Shown: positions 1-8,876, counted from the stretch's first letter. The stretch: 64,000 bases of DNA from an uncultured Maribacter sp. (GCF_947500405.1 NZ_CANMRY010000012.1:1-64000), one strand, 5' to 3'. Numbers and translations: made by a program. Notes: generated from the sequence alone by a model not told the origin.

Positions 1-3000
1 TTAATTGAAGTTCCTATAACCTCATCTAATCCTGATACATTACTACCCGACAATAAAATTATTGAATTATTATCGTTTTTTAAACTATTATTACAAGTAC
101 CAGGAGCGTTAACCTGAACCTCAAAATTATAAATGCACCCTTCAACTGTAGTAAAAATATAAGTACCACTATCAGCACTCGTAATATTTTCAATATCTAA
201 ATTCTGCGTGTTCATTGGTTTTATATTTCCATTTGGCCCACTGATAGAAAAGTCAACAAAACCAGTATTTAACCCTAGACTAATTTCTTCTCCATCCTCC
301 AATGTTACATTAGGCTGTGCTTCAATAAAATCACCTGTTCCGTTTACTTGATAAGTTACATTATATGTAGAGCAAATTTGTGAAACAATAATCAAATCTA
401 AAATTACTGAACAACCTTCTTCAGAAGATAACACATAAGAGCCTTGGTTATTTAATTCTACATTTTCCAAATAATAATTATCACTTACTATTGTTCCATT
501 TGGTAATGTAATACTAATATTTAACGGGTTACCTTCTACCGCATTTGGTAACGCACTTAAAACTAATGCATCGCCCTCATTTATAGTAAGTGTTTCTTCT
601 CCACTAAACCAAGTGCCATTTACTTGATATTCAGTAATTATTTGTGTATCATCAATATCGCAAGTTCCTGTAACATTTAAGTTAACAACTGTTGCGCACC
701 CCTGAGCCGTAGTTAAAACAAACTGCCCCTTGTTACTATAATCGACTAAGCCATTATTACGTTCCGGGTTTCCAAAATCATGAACGCCTGTATCTATTTT
801 GTAAATAAAATTAGGATTCCCATTAGAATTAAAAGTAGGGCCATCTATCTGAGGTGTTGTAACAAAATACTCATTATTGGTAGTTAAAGCTCTTATATAC
901 ACCTCTTCACCTTCTAAGACATTAATATTATTACCTGTTTGCCATGCCCCAGTAGCACCAATTCTAAATTGAGCGATTATTACTCCTTCAGGACAATTAG
1001 CTATCGTTGAATTTCCAGTTAATTGTCCTTCTTTAAAAATATTTCTTATTTCCTCTTGCCCTAAGGCTTTATTATATACCTTAAGTTCATCTATTTTACC
1101 ATTTATTTCATCCGTAATATTGCTATTGTTAGCATAAAAAGGTTTTTCTGACGCTAACCTATCATCATGAAATCCAGAAGATGTATATCTAGACTTTAAG
1201 CTTCCGTCCTTTAATAAGGATATTTTTCCTGTTATATTTTTTTTAGCAATCTCTTCTCCGTTCGCATATAAAACTGCAGTTTCCCCGTTATAAGTAGCTG
1301 CAATATGTACCCAACTATTTAAAGGTGAGTAACCAGCGTACAAATCCACAGCTCCATTCTCCGTGATAAAAGCCCATTTATAAAGAGTATTATGAAATCC
1401 AAAAAAAAGTGTGTTTGTATAATCGTGACTAAATATTCCAGCATTAGCAACTTTTCCAGTTTGAGGGATTATACTTCCTGAAGAATTTCTATAAACCCAA
1501 GCCATAACAGTAATTTCTTCTTCTATTGTATTTAATGAGGCAGTGTTTGGAATATCAATTAAACTATTACTATTAAACTCTAATCCATTAAAAGAAAGTG
1601 CTCCATTAATTAAACCTGAATCCCAAGAATATTGTCCAGGAGTTACAAAATTTCCATTATTATCTTTTTCAACAATAGATGCATGATTCCCATATATAGA
1701 TGCATCTGATACAACAGTTCCAGAAGTTTCATCGAAATTTAAATCAAGAACTAAATTAGAATTGGGAATATCCAAAGGAATAGCATCGCCTATTTTAACA
1801 GTTTCTGCTATACTAGGCACTCCATTACTATCTATTCCAAAAAGCATATAATAACCTGGAGGCAATAAATTTCTTCCAGGTATAGAAATAGAATAAGAAC
1901 CATTGGAACCTGTATGAGTAACAGGGATCCTTCTTTGTTCATTATTTGTACTATGGGTAGCAGCTGAAAATCGAATTAAATTAAAAGATTGCACATCAGA
2001 ACTTCCCGTAACAGAAATATTAGCATTATAATTCGCTTCATCTGGTGCACTAATTATGGGTCTAACTGCTAAGTTCCCATTAGTATTAAATAAATAAGGT
2101 GGGCTATATATTTCTGCATTAAAATGGTTATTACATCCTTCAGTATCATCGCATAGGCCTCCTCCTCCTACAAAAACTCTTCCATCTGTCATAAGTATAG
2201 CAACACTATGATACGTTCTAGGTATAGCCATATCTGATACACTTCTCCAAGAATTAGTTTGAGGGTTATATATTTCTGCCGTAAGGCGGGCTCCTGAGTC
2301 AGAAAAAACAATAGCTTCATCCAATCCTCCTGTAACAAAAACCTCCCCATTAGGAAGAACCGTACTATTATGCATGGTTCTAGAATAAGCAAGGGTATTT
2401 GCTGTAGGTGTAACTACTGGTGTTATTGTATTAATATCAATTACATAAGAATTATCTTTTGCTGGGGTATTACTATCATAAGATTCAGAGCCACCAACTT
2501 TTAAAATTTTTCCAATGTCAAACATTACAGTAGTTCCTTTCATGGAATATGTATCCGTACCTCTTTTACCAGCATCCAAAAAAGAACCTCCATTAGAAAC
2601 ATCAATCCAATGCATTCTTTCCCCTGGTCCTGCATGAAAAATTTTACCATTTGGTGCAGCCCATAGCCAAACATGATTATCTACTCTATAAAAACCTCTA
2701 CTTTCTTGTAACAGATCATTAGAATTCCAAAGTATTTCATTTTTCAGTCCGGGAAGTAAAACCCACCCAGTAGACGGAGACCAAAGCTCTGCATCTTTTC
2801 CTCCGTTCACAGTATCCCCTTCACTCCAAGATCCGCCAATAGTAAAAACAGATCCATCTGAAAGTGTTGTATTTCCTTGATAACCCCTTGGAATATTCAT
2901 ATCCTGCCCGACACTCCATAATCCTGTAATAGGATTATAAATACTGGTACGTTCACTACTTGTTCCTCCTGCAGATAGAATCCTACCGTCTGGTAAATTA

Positions 3001-3314
3001 TTTATCCCTGGACAAAACATATCATGATTCGTATTAGTAACTGTTTCTCCCAAAGCTTGACCATTTTGCCCTAAAAAAGGATCAAAAATCTCAGTATACG
3101 TCATACCGTCTCCAGTTTCTATAAATGTATTCCTAAATTGAGAAGACCAAGTTATTAACTTACCGTCTGGTAAATTTGCAACAGCAACAGGTACAATCCC
3201 AAAAGAAATAGGCTCACTCCATTGACCATCTTGATTGGGTGACTGAGCTACTACTAGTGTAATGTTGAATAGTATAAAAAAAAATAAAATTCTAGGAACG
3301 AAAAGGTTTCCCAT
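1..3314 (-). CDS. Exported galactose-oxidase-like copper-radical oxidase with LamG and Ig-like modules (3' end outside window)
   Basis: My own translation from the ATG at 3314 stays open to the window edge (1104 codons). A signal peptide ends near VVAQ (about residue 23). Residues ~25-525 form a kelch-type propeller plus C-terminal beta domain matching galactose oxidase (AA5). HDMFCPG has C101, IPRGYQ has Y145, GGSWS has W163, RTYHS has Y368/H369 and ATHST has H454. Spacings of 44, 18, 205, 1 and 85 residues equal those of fungal galactose oxidase C228, Y272, W290, Y495, H496 and H581. That implies a Cys-Tyr cofactor and a copper site. Residues ~526-763 look like a LamG/concanavalin-like domain (LDLNFDETSG to KVYNKALGQEEI). 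At least three Ig-like repeats follow (VNGTW/VNGTG, LSSEEGC, SADSGTY). The substrate is unknown; an extracellular alcohol or carbohydrate oxidase is likely. A C-terminal sorting domain, if present, lies outside the window. Confidence 0.88.
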   Translation of the reverse strand, partial: MGNLFVPRILFFFILFNITLVVAQSPNQDGQWSEPISFGIVPVAVANLPDGKLITWSSQFRNTFIETGDGMTYTEIFDPFLGQNGQALGETVTNTNHDMFCPGINNLPDGRILSAGGTSSERTSIYNPITGLWSVGQDMNIPRGYQGNTTLSDGSVFTIGGSWSEGDTVNGGKDAELWSPSTGWVLLPGLKNEILWNSNDLLQESRGFYRVDNHVWLWAAPNGKIFHAGPGERMHWIDVSNGGSFLDAGKRGTDTYSMKGTTVMFDIGKILKVGGSESYDSNTPAKDNSYVIDINTITPVVTPTANTLAYSRTMHNSTVLPNGEVFVTGGLDEAIVFSDSGARLTAEIYNPQTNSWRSVSDMAIPRTYHSVAILMTDGRVFVGGGGLCDDTEGCNNHFNAEIYSPPYLFNTNGNLAVRPIISAPDEANYNANISVTGSSDVQSFNLIRFSAATHSTNNEQRRIPVTHTGSNGSYSISIPGRNLLPPGYYMLFGIDSNGVPSIAETVKIGDAIPLDIPNSNLVLDLNFDETSGTVVSDASIYGNHASIVEKDNNGNFVTPGQYSWDSGLINGALSFNGLEFNSNSLIDIPNTASLNTIEEEITVMAWVYRNSSGSIIPQTGKVANAGIFSHDYTNTLFFGFHNTLYKWAFITENGAVDLYAGYSPLNSWVHIAATYNGETAVLYANGEEIAKKNITGKISLLKDGSLKSRYTSSGFHDDRLASEKPFYANNSNITDEINGKIDELKVYNKALGQEEIRNIFKEGQLTGNSTIANCPEGVIIAQFRIGATGAWQTGNNINVLEGEEVYIRALTTNNEYFVTTPQIDGPTFNSNGNPNFIYKIDTGVHDFGNPERNNGLVDYSNKGQFVLTTAQGCATVVNLNVTGTCDIDDTQIITEYQVNGTWFSGEETLTINEGDALVLSALPNAVEGNPLNISITLPNGTIVSDNYYLENVELNNQGSYVLSSEEGCSVILDLIIVSQICSTYNVTYQVNGTGDFIEAQPNVTLEDGEEISLGLNTGFVDFSISGPNGNIKPMNTQNLDIENITSADSGTYIFTTVEGCIYNFEVQVNAPGTCNNSLKNDNNSIILLSGSNVSGLDEVIGTSI

Positions 3315-3389
3315 ATTAAAACAACTTTTAAAATAACAAAATAGTGAGGTCCTTTTTTTAGATATGGCTAATGTATATTGAAAGATTGA

Positions 3390-3404
3390 TACTTCGATGA
3401 AGTA
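3390..3404. promoter_or_regulatory. Interrupted palindrome TACTTC-GAT-GAAGTA
   Basis: Six-bp arms flank a 3-bp centre in the divergent intergenic region between the oxidase gene (-) and the ECF sigma gene (+). It is a candidate operator; no regulator is assigned. Confidence 0.4.
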
Positions 3405-3408
3405 GTAC

Positions 3409-3444
3409 ATTTTATCGACAATTTTCATAAATAATCGATAAAAT
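3409..3444. promoter_or_regulatory. Perfect 10-bp inverted repeat ATTTTATCGA / TCGATAAAAT
   Basis: The arms are at 3409-3418 and 3435-3444 with a 16-bp spacer. It lies 95-130 bp upstream of the oxidase start codon and beside a second palindrome. Neither arm is followed by a good T-run, so an operator seems likelier than a terminator. Confidence 0.45.
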
Positions 3445-3527
3445 ACACATCAACAAGTAGTTATAAAAAAAATTGATTATCTAATAAGTATTTAAATTTT
3501 ATAATTAAAAAATCTTTTTCACTAAAC

Positions 3528-3553
3528 TGTAACAAAATATAATTTGCAACATC
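3528..3553 (+). promoter_or_regulatory. Possible ECF-type promoter of the first sigma operon
   Basis: TGTAACAAA at 3528-3536 is followed, 16 bp after GTAAC, by CATC. The same TGTAACAAA stands at a similar distance upstream of the second ECF sigma gene (22607-22615). The shared element suggests an ECF-type -35 and possible autoregulation. This is inference from two sites. Confidence 0.35.
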
Positions 3554-3575
3554 TTTTAAATAAACCAATCACTTT

Positions 3576-4127
3576 TTGAGCCAAAAAAGAGAAAATATTG
3601 ATAATCTATTGCTATTATGCTTAGAAGGTAAGCAAAGTGCGCAACTAGAAGTTTACAACCTCTATTACAAGGCAATGTACAACACTGCTCTTAGAATTGT
3701 AAAACATAGTGCAGAAGCTGAAGATATTATGCAAGAGTCGTTTTTGAACGCGTTTACGAAATTACATACATTTAAAGCAGAAGTAAGCTTTGGTTCTTGG
3801 TTAAAGAGAATTGTAATTAACAAAAGTATTTATCATTATAGAAAGCAACAAAAAAATAAAGAAGTTGCTTTTGAAGATACAATGTACAAGGTCGAGGATA
3901 ATAATGGAATTTCTTCTGATCATGTGTTTACAGAACTAAAGGCTCAGAAAGTGTTGGAAACCATGAAAAAACTAAAAGACAATTACAGAATTTCTTTGAC
4001 CTTACATTTAATAGAAGGATATGATTATGATGAAATTGGAGAAATAATGAATTTAAGCTATGCAAACTGTAGAACAACAATTTCAAGAGCTAAAGAAAGT
4101 TTAAGACAAAAAATGTTAATTGCTTAA
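3576..4127 (+). CDS. ECF RNA polymerase sigma factor (sigma-70 family)
   Basis: 183 aa. Region 2 includes the segment AEDIMQESFLNAF (about residues 47-59), and region 4 is a C-terminal helix-turn-helix ending YDEIGEIMNLSYANCRTTIS. It should direct core RNA polymerase to a small regulon, probably for the cell envelope given its operon partners. The only start that keeps the N-terminal helix is TTG at 3576; the next in-frame Met is about residue 33. Two bases separate it from the next gene, a probable membrane anti-sigma partner. The second ECF gene in the window also has a non-ATG start (GTG). Confidence 0.9.
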   Translation: MSQKRENIDNLLLLCLEGKQSAQLEVYNLYYKAMYNTALRIVKHSAEAEDIMQESFLNAFTKLHTFKAEVSFGSWLKRIVINKSIYHYRKQQKNKEVAFEDTMYKVEDNNGISSDHVFTELKAQKVLETMKKLKDNYRISLTLHLIEGYDYDEIGEIMNLSYANCRTTISRAKESLRQKMLIA

Positions 4128-4129
4128 TA

Positions 4130-4690
4130 ATGGAAAAAGACAGTATAAATAAATTATTTACTAATCTTGAAGGTGCTTTTGATATAAATGAACCACAAGA
4201 AGGACATCAAAATAGGTTTTTAGACAAATTACAAGAAAAAGAATCTGTTATAACCAGTTCTAAAAAGAATATATCTTTCTGGAAACCTTTATCTATAGCT
4301 GCATCCATTGCTCTAATAAGCTTTCTTGCTATTACTGGATTAAATAATGAAACTACTATAGAGGAACAAGTAGCAAAGATTTCTCCAGAAGTTTCTAAAT
4401 CACAAATATACTTTACCAGTTTAATTGAAGAACAAATAAAAGAATTAGAAAAAGAAAATACACCAGAAACAAAAAAGATAATTGAAGACACTCTTTTTCA
4501 ATTAAACAAACTACAGAAAAATTATGCTCAACTAGAACAAGATTTAATAAATGGAGGTAATAGCAAACTTATATTAAGTGCTATGATTACTAATTTTCAA
4601 ACAAGAATAGATTTATTAAATGATGTTCTTAATCAAGTTGAGACCGCAAAAAAATTAAAAAATACATATGATGAAAACTTTACTATTTAA
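4130..4690 (+). CDS. Membrane-anchored partner of the ECF sigma factor (putative anti-sigma)
   Basis: 186 aa. A cytoplasmic N-terminal segment of about 50 residues (MEKDSINKLF onward) is followed by one membrane helix at ~50-68 (LSIAASIALISFLAIT). The outer domain (~95-186) is charged, helical and coiled-coil-like, rich in E, K and N. Position immediately after the sigma gene and one-helix topology fit an anti-sigma factor. I see no zinc-binding ZAS motif, so the assignment rests on context. The 3' end overlaps the next gene by 23 bp, suggesting translational coupling. Confidence 0.65.
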   Translation: MEKDSINKLFTNLEGAFDINEPQEGHQNRFLDKLQEKESVITSSKKNISFWKPLSIAASIALISFLAITGLNNETTIEEQVAKISPEVSKSQIYFTSLIEEQIKELEKENTPETKKIIEDTLFQLNKLQKNYAQLEQDLINGGNSKLILSAMITNFQTRIDLLNDVLNQVETAKKLKNTYDENFTI

Positions 4691-5771
4691 ATATACAACT
4701 CTTATTTTTTTATTAGCTCCTGTTTTATGCTTGGGGAAGCATAAAAAACCTAAAGGAAAATACTCCAAAGAAAAAACCATAAAAAAAGAATTTACTGTTA
4801 ATTCTGATGCTTTATTAAAGGTTGACAATAGTTATGGCAATCTTAATATTACTTCTTGGAATGAAAATCGAGTTCTTATAGAAATCCATATTAAGACAAA
4901 TGGCAATAACGAAGAAAAGGTTCAAAAGAAGCTAGAATCAATTACTGTTGATTTTGATACCAGTTCTAGTATAGTGTCTGCAAAAACCATATTCAATAGT
5001 TCTAAAAATAGTAGTTGGGGTTGGAATTGGGGAAACAACAATAATGTTAACATGCAAATTAACTACACTATTAAATTACCTATTAAAAATAGTGTAAACC
5101 TTTCTAATGACTATGGAAACATAATACTTGATAGGATTGATGGACACGCTAAAATTTATTGTGATTACGGAAGATTAGATATAGGTGAACTTCATGGAAG
5201 AAATAATGTTTTAAATTTTGATTATACATCTAAATCTACTTTCGATTATATTAATAGTGGCACTATTACAGCAGACTACTCAGGTTTCACTATTCAGAAA
5301 GCCGGCAACCTTATTATAAAGGCCGATTATACAAATTCCACTGTCAACTCTATGAAAAACTTAGAATATTCAAGTGATTATGGAAAAATAGATATTGGTG
5401 AAGCAAATAATGTTCAAGGTAATGGAGATTATATAAACGTAAAACTTGGAACTATTCATGGCAATGTAAAATTAACTTCAGATTATGGAGCTATACAAAT
5501 TAAAGAAATGGCAAAAGATGCAGGGAACCTTTCTATTAATAGTGACTATACTGGTATAAAAATTGGTTACAACCCACAATATTATTTTGATTTTGAAATC
5601 TCCACCGAATATGCAGGTGTTAGCGGAAAAGAAAATTTTGAAATTAGCATAAGTACTAAAAAATCTTCCAAGAAATATTACAAAGGGTATTACGGTAGCA
5701 ATAATAGTGGAAACAAAGTATCTATTAACAGTGAATATGGTGGTATTTCATTTATAAAGAAAACAAATTAA
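4668..5771 (+). CDS. Exported DUF4097-type beta-repeat protein
   Basis: 367 aa with an N-terminal signal peptide (hydrophobic TTLIFLLAPVLCLG). The start is ATG 4668 or the adjacent ATG 4671. The body has short beta-strand repeats, each carrying D/E-Y-G/T/S/A: NDYG, CDYG, FDYT, ADYS, ADYT, SDYG (twice), SDYT, TEYA, SEYG. This is the pattern of DUF4097 adhesin-like beta-solenoids. A glycine/asparagine/tryptophan-rich patch (SSWGWNWGNNNN) lies near residue 122. It is translated with the sigma/anti-sigma pair, so it is a likely envelope-stress or surface target. No enzymatic motif was seen. Confidence 0.75.
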   Translation: MMKTLLFKYTTLIFLLAPVLCLGKHKKPKGKYSKEKTIKKEFTVNSDALLKVDNSYGNLNITSWNENRVLIEIHIKTNGNNEEKVQKKLESITVDFDTSSSIVSAKTIFNSSKNSSWGWNWGNNNNVNMQINYTIKLPIKNSVNLSNDYGNIILDRIDGHAKIYCDYGRLDIGELHGRNNVLNFDYTSKSTFDYINSGTITADYSGFTIQKAGNLIIKADYTNSTVNSMKNLEYSSDYGKIDIGEANNVQGNGDYINVKLGTIHGNVKLTSDYGAIQIKEMAKDAGNLSINSDYTGIKIGYNPQYYFDFEISTEYAGVSGKENFEISISTKKSSKKYYKGYYGSNNSGNKVSINSEYGGISFIKKTN

Positions 5772-5793
5772 ATCAATCAAAAATCAATTAAAA

Positions 5794-6519
5794 ATGAAAA
5801 AAATAGCAATTTTAAGTTTAACAGTTTTAATGTGTACTTCATGTGTAGCGCAATGGGAAAAAAGAATTAAAGGGAATGGGAATGTAACCAGAATAAACAG
5901 AACTACAAGTGATTATGATGCTATTGCTGTTTCTGGTTGGTTCGACGTAAATATAGTAGATGGTAACGAAGGTGAAATTACCATAAAAGGAGAAGAAAAT
6001 TTATTAGAATACATTAAAACAGAAGTAAAGAATAACAAACTAGTTATTAAAGTAGAAAAAGGGATTAATTTAAAACCATCTTCATGGAATGATGGTATAG
6101 TAATTACAGTACCTGTAAAGACTATTAATGCTGTTAGCTTATCTGGTTCTGGAGATATTATTGGCAAAACAACTATAAATACAACCAACTTTAATACAGC
6201 TATGTCTGGTTCCGGAGATATTACATTAGACATTAACAGCAGCACTATAAATGCCTCCATGTCTGGCTCTGGAGATATTAATTTAAGTGGTAGCACTACT
6301 AATTTTGACGCAACCATATCTGGAAGCGGTGACATAAAAGCCTTTGATCTAATTGCTGATAATGTAAACGCTACTATTTCTGGTTCTGCTGATATTAAAG
6401 TAACCGCAAAACAAAAACTTAAAGCTAGAGTATCTGGCTCTGGAGATATAAATTACAAAGGCAATCCAGTAAAAATTGATACTAAAGTTTCTGGTTCAGG
6501 AGATATCACTAAAGAATAA
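5794..6519 (+). CDS. Exported head-GIN domain protein (DUF2807) with SGSGDI repeats
   Basis: 241 aa. The signal sequence ends in LMCTSCVAQ, so it may be a lipoprotein (Cys at 15 or 17). An N-terminal GIN segment (GWFDVNIVDGNEGEITIKG) leads into a right-handed beta-helix marked by seven hexads: SGSGDI (six times) and one SGSADI, spaced about 17-23 residues. It is the last gene of the ECF sigma cluster, 22 bp after the DUF4097 gene and before a hairpin terminator. DUF2807 and DUF4097 proteins often occur together in Bacteroidota; their function is not established. Confidence 0.8.
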   Translation: MKKIAILSLTVLMCTSCVAQWEKRIKGNGNVTRINRTTSDYDAIAVSGWFDVNIVDGNEGEITIKGEENLLEYIKTEVKNNKLVIKVEKGINLKPSSWNDGIVITVPVKTINAVSLSGSGDIIGKTTINTTNFNTAMSGSGDITLDINSSTINASMSGSGDINLSGSTTNFDATISGSGDIKAFDLIADNVNATISGSADIKVTAKQKLKARVSGSGDINYKGNPVKIDTKVSGSGDITKE

Positions 6520-6555
6520 GGAGTTTATTCACAATCAACATCTATAATCAAATCC

Positions 6556-6580
6556 AAAAACCTCTTCATTAGAGGTTTTT
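6556..6580. terminator. Bidirectional hairpin terminator
   Basis: AAAAACCTCT and AGAGGTTTTT form a 10-bp stem with a 5-nt loop. It lies between the GIN gene (+) and the transporter gene (-), overlapping the stop codon of the latter, and has U-rich tails in both directions. Confidence 0.8.
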
Positions 6581-7957
6581 TACTTTTTCAACTTTAGTTA
6601 ATAATAGCATTCCTGCTAAAAAGAAAATTCCTAAAAAGATTATAGCATTACGCATACTCCCTGTGTATTGTGCTACAAAACCATAAAGGAAGGTTCCAAT
6701 TACAATTCCTATTTTTTCTGCCACATCATAAAAACTAAAAAAAGATGCTGTATCTGTTGTTTCCGGAATAAACTTAGAATAGGTAGATCTAGATAATGCC
6801 TGTATACCTCCCATTACCATACCTACACACCCAGCTGCAATATAAAAGTTCATAGGAGTAATAACAAAATATGCATAAATACATATTAGAACCCATAATG
6901 CATTTACTACAATTAAAGTTTTTATATTCCCAAATACTTTGGATGCTCTAGCCGTTAATGTTGCTCCTAAAATAGCTACTATTTGTATTACAAGAATACT
7001 AACAATTAACCCTATAGTACGCTCTGCATCTGTCCCCCAATTAATTTCTTCTTCTCCAAAATAAGTAGCAATAAGCATTACTGTTTGTACTGCCATACTG
7101 TACACAAAAAAAGCAAATAGATACCGCTTTAATTTTACCTCATTTCCTAATTGATGCCAAACTAATTTTAATTCTTTAAACCCGTTAAAAATAATATTTT
7201 TCTTCTCTCCTTCTTTTTTATTCCCCGTTGGAAGATGATAAAAAGTATACTGCGCAAAAATTATCCACCAAATACCCACACTTAAAAAAGATACTTTCAT
7301 AGCTTCTATAGAAGCATTATTTTTTGCTAATTCTTTTGCTGCGTTTATCTTGGACTCTACCCCTCCTTGCATTACACTCTCTGGTATACTTAAATCGAAC
7401 CCAAAAAAACTGGGTTGCATTACCATAGCTAAATTCACTATTAGCAATAAAACACTTCCTATATACCCTAAAGAGAAGCCTTTTGCACTAATAGCATCTT
7501 GCTGCTCCTCATATGCAACATCTGGTAAATAAGAATTATTAATTGCAAAACTTACCCAAAAACCAACTAATCCAAAAAAATAACATGCTAAGCCTATATA
7601 TATATTTTCTAAAGAAAACCAATATAAACCCATACATGATATTCCCCCAAGGTAGCAGAAGAATTTCATGAATATTTTTTTATTCCCTAAATAGTCTGCT
7701 ACTCCTGAAAGCAAAGGAATTATAATTGTTATAAAAACAAATGCAGCAGATGTTGTGTAGCTAATTAATGGTGCTCTAGCAATTTCCCCACCAAAAACAC
7801 CAACTTTTTCTATACCTTCCATCCTAAACAGGGTGCCATAAAAAATGGGAAATACTGCTGAAGAAATTACTAGACTATAAACAGAATTAGCCCAGTCATA
7901 AAAAGCCCATGCATTTAATAATTTTTTACTCCCTTTCAATGCTATTGTTTTTGCCAT
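6569..7957 (-). CDS. UMF1/Atg22-type major facilitator transporter
   Basis: 462 aa, with about eleven or twelve hydrophobic helices. The N-terminus LNAWAFYDWANSVYSLVI is the typical opening of the UMF1 (Vacuole effluxer Atg22-like) branch of MFS. A second recognisable segment, GGIQALSRSTYSKFIPET, sits near residue 388. It probably exports or imports small solutes across the inner membrane; the substrate cannot be read from sequence. It lies downstream of, and in the same direction as, the M48 protease, but a terminator separates them. Confidence 0.85.
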   Translation of the reverse strand: MAKTIALKGSKKLLNAWAFYDWANSVYSLVISSAVFPIFYGTLFRMEGIEKVGVFGGEIARAPLISYTTSAAFVFITIIIPLLSGVADYLGNKKIFMKFFCYLGGISCMGLYWFSLENIYIGLACYFFGLVGFWVSFAINNSYLPDVAYEEQQDAISAKGFSLGYIGSVLLLIVNLAMVMQPSFFGFDLSIPESVMQGGVESKINAAKELAKNNASIEAMKVSFLSVGIWWIIFAQYTFYHLPTGNKKEGEKKNIIFNGFKELKLVWHQLGNEVKLKRYLFAFFVYSMAVQTVMLIATYFGEEEINWGTDAERTIGLIVSILVIQIVAILGATLTARASKVFGNIKTLIVVNALWVLICIYAYFVITPMNFYIAAGCVGMVMGGIQALSRSTYSKFIPETTDTASFFSFYDVAEKIGIVIGTFLYGFVAQYTGSMRNAIIFLGIFFLAGMLLLTKVEKVKNL

Positions 7958-7973
7958 ATCTAGTCTAAAAAAA

Positions 7974-8002
7974 AAAGACCATTCTTTTTTAGAACGGTCT
8001 TT
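7974..8002 (-). terminator. Terminator of the M48 protease gene
   Basis: AAAGACCATTCT and AGAACGGTCTTT pair (one wobble pair) around TTTTT. Read on the minus strand, the stem is followed by a run of T, placed after the protease stop codon. Confidence 0.75.
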
Positions 8003-8028
8003 AAATATACAATTAAAATACTATTTTT

Positions 8029-8838
8029 TTACCTAAATGTTACTACTCCAAATTTAGCTGCTTCTTGCTTTGCTAAGGGCGCCCACTCTGTTAAATTAGC
8101 TATTCTTGTATCGTTAGATGGGTGCGTACTCATAAATTCTGGTGGTGCTTCCCCTCCACTATTTGCTTTCATTCTTCTCCATAAATCTGCTGCCTCTGAT
8201 GGGTCATAACCAGCAATTGCCATTATTTGCAAACCTATTCTATCTGCTTCTGTTTCATGACTTCTACTAAATGGCAACATAACTCCTAACTGAGAACCAA
8301 TCCCGTATGCTTGATTAAACATATTTCTTTTTTGTTCATCTTGTATTGCAATATTACCCGCAACTGCAACACCTTGTTGTATTGCTCCAGCACTCATACG
8401 TTGCGCTCCATGATCAGCCAAAGCATGGGCAACTTCATGCCCCATTACAACAGCGATTCCTCTTTCCGATTGCGTAATTGGTAAAATCCCTGTGTAAAAA
8501 ACTATTTTACCACCTGGCATACACCATGCATTTACTGTTGCATCATCAACCAAATTATACTCCCATTTATAATCTTGTAAATAACCTGGGTATCCGTTTG
8601 CAGTTAGCCAACGTTCTGCAGCAGAAGAAATACGCTGCCCAACTTTGGTTATAGTATTGGCATCTGCAGTACCTTTAATAACCTTATTTTCTCCTAAAAA
8701 ACTATCATATTGCGCAAAAGCAGTAGGAAATATTTGACTATTAGGATAAAAGTTTAAGACTTTTTTACCTGTAAAAGGGTTTGTTTTACATGCTGTTACT
8801 CCTAAGAAAACAACAAGAATTAAAATTATTTTTTTCAT
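8029..8838 (-). CDS. M48-family metalloprotease lipoprotein
   Basis: 269 aa. The lipobox is VTAC (Cys17). The catalytic zinc motif is HEVAH (H134, E135, H138), and SHETEAD supplies the third zinc ligand, probably E195, with D199 following. The length and lipoprotein anchor resemble the small periplasmic M48 proteases LoiP/YcaL, which act in outer-membrane quality control. There are no membrane helices beyond the signal. A gap of only 38 bp follows the GH31 gene upstream, so co-transcription is possible. Its target proteins are unknown. Confidence 0.9.
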   Translation of the reverse strand: MKKIILILVVFLGVTACKTNPFTGKKVLNFYPNSQIFPTAFAQYDSFLGENKVIKGTADANTITKVGQRISSAAERWLTANGYPGYLQDYKWEYNLVDDATVNAWCMPGGKIVFYTGILPITQSERGIAVVMGHEVAHALADHGAQRMSAGAIQQGVAVAGNIAIQDEQKRNMFNQAYGIGSQLGVMLPFSRSHETEADRIGLQIMAIAGYDPSEAADLWRRMKANSGGEAPPEFMSTHPSNDTRIANLTEWAPLAKQEAAKFGVVTFR

Positions 8839-8876
8839 GATATGTAGTGTTTAGTATTTGGGAAAATACAAAAAAA

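Noticed and set aside
5913-6335. Open frame on the minus strand opposite the GIN gene
   Set aside because: Its ISPEPD repeats are the reverse reading of the SGSGDI codons; no other support.
5794-6519. Regularly spaced DNA repeats that could suggest a CRISPR-like array
   Set aside because: They encode in-frame SGSGDI hexads, vary in sequence, and lie inside a clear coding gene.
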